36,682 nt of DNA from Mesotaenium endlicherianum (taxonomy: Eukaryota; Streptophyta; Zygnematophyceae; Zygnematales; Mesotaeniaceae), in assembly GCA_009602735.1 (NCBI GenBank), contig WELA01003305.1:62763-99444 (forward strand). Direction: 5' to 3'. A program made the position numbers and the translations under genes. Below, in pieces: positions 1 through 10,293 of this stretch. The first letter of the stretch is position 1. Each line of letters opens with the position of its first letter. The notes below the pieces were generated by a model that saw nothing but the letters and a program-made list of their open reading frames with translations, was not told the origin of the DNA and did not search any database.

Positions 1-1
1 C

Positions 2-193
2 CCCCCTTCAAAATTTCAAGATAACCTCACACCCCTGTTGGCTGTTGCTCCTGCTGTTGTTCAGAGCCCGCACCAGGACAAGCAGGCAGTGGACAGGTGT
101 CATTTTGTCCGTCAGACGAAGCCGGTCCACGTGTACTGTCTGGCTGGCCACTACCACTCCATCGAGGTCCGCCCGGTTTCTCTTCCCTGTTAG
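2..193 (+). CDS. Probable 3'-terminal coding exon of an unidentified gene (partial)
   Basis: A frame open from base 2 ends at a TAG (191-193). A splice acceptor is plausible at the pyrimidine-rich stretch ending in CAG at 62-64, so the true exon may be 65-193 (42 codons plus stop, phase 0). The downstream part uses mostly G/C third positions, like the confirmed exons elsewhere in this window, and reads as ordinary protein with motifs such as KPVHVYCLAGHYHSIEVRP. I do not recognise the family. The rest of the gene lies left of the window. The alternative is a chance frame; the evidence is composition, the acceptor and the absence of low complexity only. Confidence 0.4.
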   Translation, partial: PPSKFQDNLTPLLAVAPAVVQSPHQDKQAVDRCHFVRQTKPVHVYCLAGHYHSIEVRPVSLPC

Positions 194-1475
194 TCACTCA
201 ATCATGTGCATGTGCGTGAATATGCATGCGCCTCTCTGTATATATATTTTTTTAATTGTCGTAAATCGGGGGGGAGAGGGAGGGAAGAGAAGAAGCGTGT
301 GTTTGTGTGGAATTCGAAGAGCTTTAGTGTGGCCTAAATTGAAAAGAGTGAAAATCTGCAAATGCGGAAACAAAGTTTGGGATACGAACTGAAAAACACA
401 CAGGAGATGTCTTGTCGACTCAAGTCCTTTGAGAAAGTTTACAGTGGTTTGAGTTGGGGTCCAAAGGATATATTTTGTTTACTGGCTACATTACTTTTTC
501 TACAAATTCATTTTCATTGTTGCTAGCCTTATGTTCTGCAGCATTCCTGCGGCCGGCATAGCACTTGTCGATGTAGAAAAACATGGAAGTGCTCACTATC
601 AGCTAGTGACAAGTTCACCGTAAAGGGTTCTTGTAGATTGCGATCTGGTGGAAAATATCATTGAGGTATCAGACCAATAGTTGCTTGTGCTCGGAGACCA
701 ACCATTATACATTTAATTAAATGAATGGTCACTGCATGCATAGCTCAATGAAGCAAAATCAGTTGATTACCTTCTCAAATGAAATGACTGGAGTCATTGC
801 TCTTGCAAGTTTCACGTCTGCGCTGACTTTCCTCCCGATACAGACCCTAGCTGGCTTAAAGCTCGTATGATCGAGCGAGTATTTGTTCAGTTCCATGCAG
901 CTCGTACATTACACTATATATTCGGTTGGTCATCACTCTTGCCGCTGTACAACGTAATGTTCAGAATGCTCATACCCTGATAATGGCTAATGCATAATCA
1001 TTGCATAAGTTCATATTGTCTAAGAATAAGTTAAGCATGTCACTGTAACCATAGAGGGCCTTGGCATCTATATGGCCAAGTAAAGAAGAAAGCAAAATGC
1101 TTTCAACGTCATGCCACATCTGATTTGAAATGTCAATAATTTTACGGGGAGACTTGTTGTATGATACTGCGAAGCGTCGAGGTATACTACAGGGCGGTGA
1201 GTGACTAACACGCATAAGTATTTGTTAGACACTATAATTGCACCAGCAGGCCCTAATGCCGAGCTTTGAGGTTGCCTAAGATATAAACAAGAGCAGGTGT
1301 CACTATAGACAATGGGAAAAAAAGGAGGAATTTTTTATGGAGCACAAGGTGCAAAACACCTTCAGTAATTATCTCCTCCCGTAAATGCTGAGCAAATGAC
1401 AAGAGCAATCTGTGGGAGGGAAGCAACATAGACTCCCACTCCTTTACGCAATTGGAAGAATATGATCAACCTGCA
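194..1475. other. Intergenic region between two convergent genes
   Basis: This should hold the 3' UTR of the left-edge gene and, on the opposite strand, the 3' UTR of the AIG2-like gene whose stop codon is at 1476-1478. I see no conserved domain. An 81-codon minus-strand frame at 970-1215 has no family signature and is not called. Confidence 0.6.
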
Positions 1476-4400
1476 TCATTTGTGCGTCGCTCCCAATTCT
1501 TGCGAGAACTCATGGCACATCTGGACATACTCATCGAGGCACATCTTTCTCCACCCCTGCCACCCGCACGAAGCTCTTCAGTCTTACCACAGAGCCGTTC
1601 TTTTTTATAGCGGAAGCCCTGAGTATTCCCCACACACAACGGCACGAGTACTAGCAGATATCCCAGCGGATTATTCATGAGCATAGCGAATGATTTACAA
1701 TTCATGCTATCATCATCAACACACAGGTACGATACAAGCGCTTCCACTCGCCATGCAGTTCCAATGCAAGAGTACCCACCTATAGCCAATCCTACTAGCA
1801 CAAGACAGGCCAACACCCCTACGAAATAGTAAACATCTTCAGCCAACTTTACGAGCGCAGAAGTGAAGGCTAACACACCAACACGCCAACAGCTATGCCA
1901 CGACCCACATGTGCCAGCATGACCCGCCCAAGCTCAGGCTCGTTAAACTTCCAGAACGAAACAGCGAATACAAACAAGCTTCCAAACGCTCCCCCAATGT
2001 ACACATACTCCCAGCAATTGGCACGTCTGTCACCACGCGTGTGGCACATCCTACATGAGTCATTGCGGGAAGCTTAGGAAGCACTGGGTGCCCTTGCTGT
2101 CGTCGCTCATCGCTACTCACTGTAATGATCCGACGGAGCAAGGAACTTGGAGCAGAAGTTCGACATCTGGCTCTGGCGCCATACCTGCGACCGAGCCACC
2201 CCTCTCAAGAGTCACCCTCTCGTCTCTTAGAGGGCAGCCCTCATGCCCTTGTGCCCCTGTGCCCCTGTGCCCTCGTGCCCTTGTGCCCTCGTGCCCAACC
2301 ATACATGCCTTTTGTTGAAGACAAGCTACACGCTCACTGTGACGCAAGGGTTACAAAATGCAAGATGTACAAGGATGCGGGCGCGCACTACTGAGTGCCG
2401 CTGCAGCGGAGCCTGCTCCTCCCCAGCCGAACTCAGCTCGCAGCACAGTCCCATACAATGCTAACTCATGCCTCACACAACAGACGACAGTACATGAAAA
2501 TAGCAGAGATAGGGAAACTCGGGTACTAGTAAGCTAGATGGCACAGACGAGTTTTATTTGTTTTTGGCATGGAAAGCCACGGGGGGCTCACGGGGGGCTC
2601 CTGTTGACTCCTGTTGACTCCTATTGACAGGCCAGCAGGCAAAGGTTGCTCGAAGCCCAGCTTCAATGGCTAGGGCAAGGTTTCAAGCTAGGGGTAGGTC
2701 TAAAGTCAGGGCTAGAAGATCTAAGGTTAGGGCTAGGTCTAAGCTAGGGCCAGGGCTAAATTTAGGGCTAGGTTCAAGATCAGGCCTAGAGCTATAGCAT
2801 GCGTAGCACGTACCTGGTAGTCCCAGTCACCATATAGGACGGGGTCGCTGTGATTGGCCCACACGTACATGTAGGCGGCCACTTGCACCTGCTCCTGGTC
2901 AGGATCCCCCCCTACCCCACCAGCGCCACGTGGCGGATCCTGCACATTGTGTCTCCTTCCAACAGACGGCAGGCAGCGGGATCGATCCTTGTCAGCGACA
3001 CAACAGCCATGAGGGGTGACGGTAAAGCGAACGAGGCTTCAGAAAAACCATAAGAGGCAGGAATGAAACCAGGTGGCTGGTCGGACTCGTGACAGCTGTT
3101 GTGTGCGTGCCTGTGGAGTTGACAGAAGACGGGCAGTTGCACACACTCACCCGCAGACAAACATATAGCGAACTCGTCGCGGCACGAGTTCTCAACATGC
3201 ATGGCAACGGTAAAAATCCTGGCGGCAACATGGTACCAATGAAAGCACATGCTCATTGTTGAAGCGTATTTATTTGGAATCCAGGGGTGCAAGGCGGAGG
3301 GAGCCCTCTGCCGAAGCCTGACCAGAAGGATGGAAGCGACAAGTGTTCGCACGTACTGGACGTCTTCAAACTCGTCAAACACCTCCTGCTCGGAGTCGGA
3401 CAGGTCGTACAGAACCTGCGTGCGCAACAGCCCTCCAAAAAATGCTGATTTACGTATTCAAGTAATTACTTGCACTACTTCAAAGATTCGTGAATTACTT
3501 GCACTGCATCTAACACTCAAAATCCATGATCATTGTATACACTAAATCACTCAAATCATTACTACCACCAAACTCAATACTAATACCAACTTAATGGATT
3601 TCTCAACCTCACTGTGGGATATTACTGGAAAAAGACGAAAATTAGCAAGAGCAAATACCAATCCCACCAGTTTGACAACTCAAATAGCAGGAGTTTGAGT
3701 AATCAGCGCACTCTGCGAGGCTCCATTTGACGCAGCAGTCACTTCTACCTGCTAATCGACAAGAGAGGGAGGCCGCAGCAGCCCCCCTGACGCGTGGCTT
3801 TCAGAGGAGCTAGACAAGTGGCATCACATATTAAAACCCCAAACTCCACTTACACCCTGTGGCCCTTGTACTACTTGCATGCTTGTAAGTGAGTGCAAAG
3901 TTCGTCAAACCAGTTCCCCACTTTGCCCTCCTCACCCTCCTTCGCATTCCCCCCCCCCTCCCCTCCCCACCTCCCACCCCCCCGAGCCAGCCAGTCCTTT
4001 CTCCGGTGGAGCAGAAACTACTTGCGTTTGTGAGCCAAGGCTCAACGGCTCAACCTACTGCACATAACTTCACTTGTGCCCAGGTTACTCAGCGCAAGCC
4101 ACCTGCTTTGCCAGGCAGGAAGGCAAGCCTGCTCGCCACCTGTCAGTCTCCCAGGGCAGCTACGCTTGCACCTCATTCTTCTGCCCGCCAGGTACGTGCA
4201 CCCCAAAGACTGACTTACAGCAATCTAGCAGGTTCTTGCCAGCAGCAGTGATTGACAAGCAGGGGCCAGGCCAGCTGTAGGGCAGGTGACATGGATTGAA
4301 GAGTGCCTCACTGATTACCAAAGACGTGGTTCTTTCTAGTGCCTTAAGGTCACATTTGAAGGTATTTACCTTCCCAGTGACGCTCGAATCCTTCCTGGGA

Positions 4401-4803
4401 GCCACTGCCGGGTAATTCGCCCCTCTGATGCTGTACCTGTGGCTGCATCCGATTACCATCAAGCTGGCATGCACTCAGATCTCAGGTGTTTATGACCTGC
4501 ACCGTGTGATAATCACAAAGCACCTCAAGGCCCGACAAAGGACAGGGATTTGGCAATCGTATTTTACTTTCATAAAGTTGACGTCTAGAAACAGCTCCCC
4601 AGCCAGCACACACGGCTCTAGTAAACTCTTCATCTCCACAAGCAAGCAAGCATAGCTTCATTGCAGTTGGTCTTAACTACTCACTAGTCTTGGACATAAG
4701 CAGGCGACTGGGCAGGCACCCGGCCAATAAGCTTCTGAAGTACTTCTTCTGCCATTAGTGATCCGTATACAAAGACATGGTTGACCTTCGATACCGAAGC
4801 CAT
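1476..4803 (-). CDS. AIG2-like protein (gamma-glutamylcyclotransferase fold), 5 exons, complete
   Basis: Exons in transcript order: 4685-4803, 4370-4442, 3323-3415, 2814-2894, 1476-1556. They total 447 nt, 148 aa plus TGA. Phases close (2,0,0,0): exon 1 ends with TA before GTGAGT and exon 2 supplies C, giving a Tyr codon. Donors are GTGAGT, GTAAAT, GTCAGG and GTACGT. The protein has VFVYGSLM (10-17), the family's substrate-loop motif; DYHRYSIRGANYPAV (39-53); FDEFEDVQY (77-85), where E81 is at the position of the family's catalytic Glu; YMYVW (103-107); LYGDW (115-119); and a C-terminal EYVQMC helix. Plant AIG2-like proteins have this exact motif order and are slightly longer. Members of this fold act on gamma-glutamyl amines or peptides; the substrate here is unknown. 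The ATG at 4803 is the first Met just before the first strand. The weakest junctions are the exon 3 donor (GTCAGG) and the exon 4 acceptor, where 2888 is an alternative upper exon end. Confidence 0.88.
2242..2296. repeat. Minisatellite of about 10-bp units in AIG2-like intron 4
   Basis: About five imperfect copies of a unit close to GCCCTTGTGC / GCCCCTGTGC run head to tail. They lie in the intron between exons 4 and 5 of the AIG2-like gene and create several overlapping open frames that are not genes. Confidence 0.8.
2578..2628. repeat. Two short tandem repeats in AIG2-like intron 4
   Basis: Two copies of CACGGGGGGCT are followed directly by three copies of CTCCTGTTGA (the last with one change). 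Both are intronic. Confidence 0.75.
2667..2797. repeat. Degenerate GGGCTAGG / TTAGGG-like repeat in AIG2-like intron 4
   Basis: Irregular reiterations of GGGCTAGG, TTAGGGCTAGG, AAGCTAGGG and related words fill about 130 bp immediately downstream of the exon 4 donor. The words overlap with plant-type telomere units (TTTAGGG occurs at 2761) but there is no regular 7-bp phase, so a diverged minisatellite is more likely than an interstitial telomere. Confidence 0.6.
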
Positions 4804-5034
4804 TGTCTTTGACGTTATTGCTTATGACGTCTAACGTGCACTGAAAGTAGGAACTATCTAGCAGAGGAAAGGGGAACCGCGGAAATACAAGAACCCGGCA
4901 AAGCGGAAGGAAGTGACAGGAAGTATGAATATGGCGCATTAAGGTAGATATTGTAGTGCAGTACTTGTGCTTGCTACCTGACCAAGAACACCATGACCAC
5001 GGCTATCCATCGTCCCTGATATCTACGCATATAA
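4804..5034. promoter_or_regulatory. Upstream (promoter) region of the AIG2-like gene
   Basis: This is the stretch directly 5' of the AIG2-like ATG on the minus strand. I could not pick out a confident TATA box or initiator, so only position supports the call. Confidence 0.35.
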
Positions 5035-5451
5035 CTAAAGAGACATGCGAGAGTGGCACTCGGAACGACAGTAGGGACCTCCACTCACAAAAAGGTCCCG
5101 GAACGATGAAAGCAGGAAAGACGACCCCGCGCAAGACGTCAGCTTAAGCTTAATTCTCAAGGAGCTCTGCTGTTTTGTACCAAATGCAACAAGTCTGTCG
5201 TTCTCGTTCTCGTTCTCGTTCTCGATGACGTGCCTAACAGTGTCGGTCTCTCGGCACGTGCATATCCTTCCAGCACGTGCGACTTCAACCTGGTCGATGT
5301 GTCGGTGGCCCTCCTCACTTGTGGGCAAACATGGTCGATCGACCTTCGCAAGTGTGTCGGAGACAAGCCTAACCAAGGTTGACCCATCCCTGGGCTCTTG
5401 AACTTGCACCATGCAACCATGACCAACACTCAGAGCAATGTTCTCCTTCAC
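5035..5451 (-). CDS. Unassigned open frame, 138 codons
   Basis: This frame ends 232 bases upstream of the AIG2-like ATG, on the same strand. Its middle reads RICTCRETDTVRHVI, a Cys/His pattern vaguely like the short Cys-Cys-His tails of LINE reverse transcriptases, followed by an ENENENEN run encoded by a TTCTCG hexanucleotide repeat. No complete domain is visible. It may be a transposon remnant, an upstream exon of unknown gene structure, or chance. The start codon is not supported by anything else. Confidence 0.2.
   Translation of the reverse strand: MKENIALSVGHGCMVQVQEPRDGSTLVRLVSDTLAKVDRPCLPTSEEGHRHIDQVEVARAGRICTCRETDTVRHVIENENENENDRLVAFGTKQQSSLRIKLKLTSCAGSSFLLSSFRDLFVSGGPYCRSECHSRMSL
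5200..5224. repeat. TTCTCG hexanucleotide microsatellite
   Basis: Four perfect tandem copies of TTCTCG. Read on the minus strand they encode alternating Glu-Asn within the unassigned frame at 5035-5451. Confidence 0.85.
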
Positions 5452-6890
5452 CCAGCTCTCACCATCTGCTCATCCTAAGACTTAGCTGAAAATTTTAAAA
5501 ATACTTGCCTTGCCTTAATTCCTCTTACAAGGACGGAAGTCTCTTACTTCCACATAGGCTTTATGCCTTAAGGTTCTTGGATTCACAGGCGAGCAAATTG
5601 TAGTTTGCAGAAATCACACTCTAAGCAGCTTTACATATAACGTCAGATTCAGAGAAAATCGCCCTTCGGGCTTCTGCTTAACTTTCACAAAGTCACAGCT
5701 TACAAAACTCTGAAACTACACGTCTATGCTGGCCTGGGTCAAGCTCTTCACTTAACACCGCGCCTTAACAGCTCTTCACTGCCAGGCTAGGCTCACTCAG
5801 TTCTTCACTGAGAGCTTTATCTGCCAATACTACCCTCTCTCTTCGAGATGCGAATGCGACTTCCGAGAACTTGGAAACTAACACACAACTCACCATTTTA
5901 AGGCTGCTTCACACACACTTGTGGCGTTCAGCCGAATCTATGCTAATCTCCTAGCAAATTCTATTCTGCAGTTTTCCTACTTTCAACAGTGAGATTCCCT
6001 CTTGGGAACTCCTACAATCCTAACTTATCTATGATACACTAAGAAAAATCTTCAGCGCCGGCAGAAGCGTGGGACCTCGGCTCTCCAATGGCCTTGGGAA
6101 CTCCTTCTTCTTCTTCGCGCCCTTCTTCTCCTTCCTTCTGCTCCTTCTGCTCCTTCTGCTTCTTGGCAAAAGTGCGTGAGAGTGAATGACATGTCTCAGG
6201 CAAGATTTGTGCCTTTCGCAGGCACCACACAGCGTCATCTTTCGAGAATGCCGTGCTTAGTCACAAAGCTTAGCTTCATGTCGCTTCTGCCTAGCCATGC
6301 TCAACTCAAACTCGTAGTCACTCGGCATGCATGCACACCTCGTGACTGTCGCGCGTGGCTGCTTAGCTTCTCAGCTGGCAGTCACGCCTAATTGGCTCAT
6401 GGCTAAGAACTCTTGAGCGGCGTGTACAAGCAAATGCCCCTTGCTCAAGATTCCCAACCGGGCGGCCGTAACCTATCTTGGCATAGCGACCATGACCTGG
6501 CTTAATCTGCCAGTCACACAGTACCTGACTTGGTACCTGCTGGGCGGCTCATCACTGATCCCCAGCTTCTAGCCTCGCGGCTGTCTATGCTGTCAAAACC
6601 TCCCCCATCCCTGGGTGTGGGGCACATTGACATTGACCCCTTGCCAGTGGTCTTGACGCCGACATAACCGCTGTATGCGACGTAATCAGTCAAGTGGTCG
6701 GTGAGTCAACGTTGACTTTCCGTACCTGGGTGGCCGTAGCTTGCGCTGCGCGTGCGGCACCGTTAAACGGATAGTAGTCGCGACATCGATCGTGGTGGAA
6801 TATTTGCAATATATATTCAATTCACATACATACATATAGATATAATATTATACAATATACATTTATGAGAAATTATTGAAATGGAGGCTT
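5452..6890. other. No gene seen; possible old minus-strand LTR region
   Basis: No domain-bearing frame occurs here. On the minus strand a purine-rich tract (6596-6607, GGGGGAGG core) is followed directly by TGACAGCATAGACAG, starting at 6595 and running to lower coordinates. This is the arrangement of a polypurine tract and LTR start. No matching LTR end, primer-binding site or partner LTR was found, so it remains a suggestion. A pyrimidine-rich stretch with CTTCTG reiterations lies at 6105-6170, and 6800-6870 is very AT-rich. Confidence 0.3.
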
Positions 6891-7037
6891 TTTTATTGAA
6901 AGAGAGAGAGATAGGAGTAGAAGACTTCAATGATAGCATACATGTAGGAGTAGATTTAGAGAGGGATTAGGAAGGAATAGGAAAATAGAACACAGAGGAT
7001 AGAAGGCAAAAAACATCTCAGAAAATACTTACCTAAG

Positions 7038-8560
7038 CTACCTTCTTAGCTTCTTAAAAACTATGGACAATTGCCTTTGTGTGAATGGAGGTGCCTCTCC
7101 TGGGCCTGGTAATGCAAGTAGCTTGCTAGCTGCTTCTGCTTTTTCTTGCAGTTCTAAAACATATGTTTCCTTTGCTCCTTCAGACTTCCATCCTCCCATC
7201 TGCTTGAATGTCCTATCTGCTACTCCCAGGTTTGCAGCTGCTGTAGCTGCTGCCTTATTCAAGGTGTGTTCCAAAATCCTTCACACTCAGTCCAATTCTT
7301 TTTAGCATTTCTGCAGTCCATTTCCTGATGGTGGAATATGATGGAGCTTTGCCAGTGAGCCTATTTTCCCTATCTTGGGATTGAATGAGAGGTCCTGTCT
7401 CTGGAAAAATTGGAATTTCCGTTACCAGTCTGCAAAACATATTCACAGGACGCCATCTGTTGCCTATGTAATGCAAAGGTGCTATCCTGTCTACTTTCCT
7501 TTGATCATTTTCAGCATGGGGAATGAGCAAGTTCACTATCCTCACAATTTCTTCTCCCTCTGTTGTAATATCTTCTATCCTGATGGCTGCCATATCAAAG
7601 TATCTTAGCAGTCCATGGTACATGAAGAGGAAGGCTGCTGCTTTCATGAGCTCTCTAGCTGGAGCATTCTCATATGCATATAACTCCATAATGTTAGACA
7701 GGGAATCAGGAGCTAGGGGTTGTTTCGTGATATTTGGCCCACGCAGTACTCTAGTAACTACCTCCCTCAATGCCTTAACAGACATATCTTCTGTAGGACT
7801 CTTCAGATGCAAAAAGTTGTGCATAGCGTAAATTGCTGCACTAGATTGAGACCATGTTGCTCCCTTGACAATCATTTTTGTGAGAAATAGAGAGGTAATG
7901 GCTGGCTCAGCTGGAACAGATCTAAATCCATACGATTCACAAAATTCTTGAAATTGTCCCCAATAGGGACTGTAGGTGTTCAAAGTCCCCGGGGCAATTG
8001 AAAAAAGCATTGCCACCCTTCTTATAGCCTCTAACTGTCTCAGCTCAGGGTGCTTAACTATTCTTGCAGGTGCTCGCAAACCACAGGTTTGTAACTTCAG
8101 AGCTCTCATCTCACAAATAGGAATCCCTTTTGCTCCAAAAGCACTCTTATCAATTCCTGCAACTAGCACATTCTTACTAAAGCCTAGAGCGTAGGCATCA
8201 ACCACCTCAGGCATCCACTGTTGTGCACTATCGATCAGCTTAGGCCACCAGCTGGCCGACCTCCATACAGGTATTATCAAAGTCAACATGGTCCTCTCTA
8301 TTCTAACATGTTCTATCACTTGGGATATCAGCTGAGGTAGGAAAGCAGTAATTATTTTCATTTCACCAATTCACTGAGAATGCATCCACATCTTCAGACA
8401 AATGATAGTGGTAGGGTGAGTTGAACCTGTGCACTTTCCTGTTTGCTGGGGTTGCAAACCTGTCCACTGAATGTGGCCCCCACCTTCTGTCCAGCTCCTG
8501 GAAGACTTCTCTTCTGAGCTCAAAGTCATCTTTCTCCTTTGCCTTGGCAATTTCTTCCAA
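7038..8560 (-). pseudogene. Tyrosine recombinase of DIRS-like element, broken
   Basis: The region begins with WGPHSVDRFATPANRK and DAFSVNW (8363-8560), the segment that links RNase H to recombinase in DIRS elements. A TGA (8363-8365) and a one-base shift near 8335-8345 separate it from the recombinase body (to 7255). The body contains PVWRSASWWPKL, then GLLRYFDM with the first catalytic Arg. A second shift at about 7265-7270, in an AC run, disconnects the last 78 codons, which carry AAATAAANLGV, GGWKSEGAK and ETYV with the presumed nucleophilic Tyr. The usual HxxR box reads HTLN, so the second catalytic Arg is gone. Even without the frameshifts the enzyme would probably be inactive. Confidence 0.82.
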
Positions 8561-8581
8561 GACTTCTCTCTAAGAACATGG

Positions 8582-10077
8582 CTAGAACTTCACTTGGAGA
8601 TGAGACTGCATCTCTCTCATTCTATCATAGACCTCCCTTGTGGCTTGCCACAGGTCCTCCTTCTTTGTCCCTCCTTGCTTCAGGACATTTACTACCTGCT
8701 TGCTATTAATCTTGACCAGTATCTCACACCTTGTCATATATTTCTTAAAGACTTCTAACATCATCAAGATCTTCTCTAGATCTGCTATCAGGTCACCTCG
8801 AAAGCAAGTGTCCCTAATATTATTAATTAAACTACACTTCCCAGTGAGGCTGCCTATTAATAAAGGGGAAAAACCTTGTTCCTTAATTATATTTAAGAAT
8901 ATTACGAAGTGTGGACTCTTGCAGGTTCTTATGTCAGCTCCATTGAACGCATTGAGATTCTCCAGCCATAATCTGAAATCATTCCTGACTTGGTAAGAGA
9001 TGTTAACTGTATCCTCCCAACTTTTTTAGCCTTTAACGCTTCAAAAATCTTTCTAGTATATGCAAAAGTGATATTCCCAAATGCTATTTCCATGGACATG
9101 ATCTGTCCAGCCACAGATGCTAACTCTCTCGCTGGGACCTCCTGGGTCAAACTTGCCATCTCTAGCAGGTTATTAATTTTCCTCATCAACTTCTCTCTTC
9201 TTCTGAAATCTATGAAGACTTTCATTTGTCTAGAATCAATGACTACCCCTAAAAACTCCTGCACCCTTGTACATGCTAGCTGAGCTTTCTCGAAATTAAT
9301 CAAAATGCCAGCTTGCTGGCAGTCCTTTAGCACTATGTCTTTAATCCATGATTGTTCCTCCTCTCACCTTGCAGTGAACAATATATTATCCAAGTATGGT
9401 ATCATACTGATACCATCAGACCTCCGGTATCCGGCCAGTTCTTTTATCAGTCTAGTGAAGACATATGGTACAGATGCTAATCCAAAAGGAAGGCTAGTGT
9501 ATGTGTATGTTCATCTTTCGAATTGGAAGCCTAGGAAAGTAGTAAAATCTGGGTGCATCCTCACATGATGATACCCAGATTTTAAGTCTATAGAGAACAT
9601 GACAGAGTTTTGCTCAACAATCTCAGGCACCATGTGCAGGCCCTCATACTTAAAAGGTGTCCTTTGCAAGTGTGTACTGACTACCCTGAGGTCTAATATG
9701 AGTCTTAGCTTCTTTCCCTCCACTACATTCAAGGGAGAGATGCATGTGGGTGGTTCTTTCCCTCTCCACTCTTCTGCAGCTCCTGAAGATATCAGTTCTT
9801 CTATTGTCACCCTTGTATAATCAGGAAATTTTCTCACTCCCCCATGATTGTTTTTCCTAAGCTGTTCTGGAGGACCTAACTCATTCCAGGTCAACTTATA
9901 CCCTGACTCTATCACCGACAGAATGAAAGAATTGTGATACCATGTTCTCCACCAATGCAATTGGTTCCTCAGCCTGCAGCTCATGTTTAGAGGTTCTCCC
10001 TGATTTGAGAGTTTGCTTGCCTGGACACAATGTTTTCCTTCTAGCAAGCTATGGAGACGATCGTCGTCGTCACACAC
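8582..10077 (-). pseudogene. Reverse transcriptase and RNase H of DIRS-like element, broken
   Basis: The first open part (9511-10077) holds VTIEELISSGAAEEW, KLRLILDLRVVS and FSIDLKSGYHHVRMH, the early RT motifs. It is cut by an in-frame TGA (9511-9513) where a Trp codon would be expected. The frame continues with TSLPFGLA and then YLDN (9385-9396), so the second catalytic Asp of the YxDD box is Asn. A second TGA follows at 9364-9366. The thumb region resumes at 9333 with LINFEKAQL and FLGVVIDS. The RNase H part at 8582-8767 has KQVVNVLKQGGT, with Ile apparently where the family has the Asp of its DN motif. Two further in-frame stops lie between it and the recombinase linker. All RT landmarks are in the right order; the copy is not functional. 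Confidence 0.82.
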
Positions 10078-10293
10078 TGTTCACATGATGCAAGACAATT
10101 GTGAGGTAATACTCACTTCTAGGCACAGCCATCTGCTGTCCAATAAGTATCCACACTCCACTTAATATGACTGAATATTTGTTTATTTTTGAACTCTGAA
10201 ATTCCAGGCTATTATCCAATGAATACAATAATTTGACCAATTTGGTCTTCTCACTTGCTGGCAATATGCCACAAGAAAATACTCATAACTCAA
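10078..10293 (-). other. Gag-RT junction of DIRS-like element
   Basis: A 64-codon minus-strand frame (10070-10264) sits between the gag tail and the RT. It has no recognisable motif and probably represents linker or untranslated sequence of the element. Confidence 0.35.

Noticed and set aside
970..1215. 81-codon minus-strand frame
   Set aside because: No motif, no splice context and no neighbouring exon; it lies in the expected 3' intergenic zone.
2912..3427. 171-codon minus-strand frame as a single-exon gene
   Set aside because: Only its first 31 codons match the AIG2 family; the rest runs through an intron.
7063..8758. Plus-strand frames across the recombinase and RNase H
   Set aside because: They are antisense shadows of the DIRS-like element.
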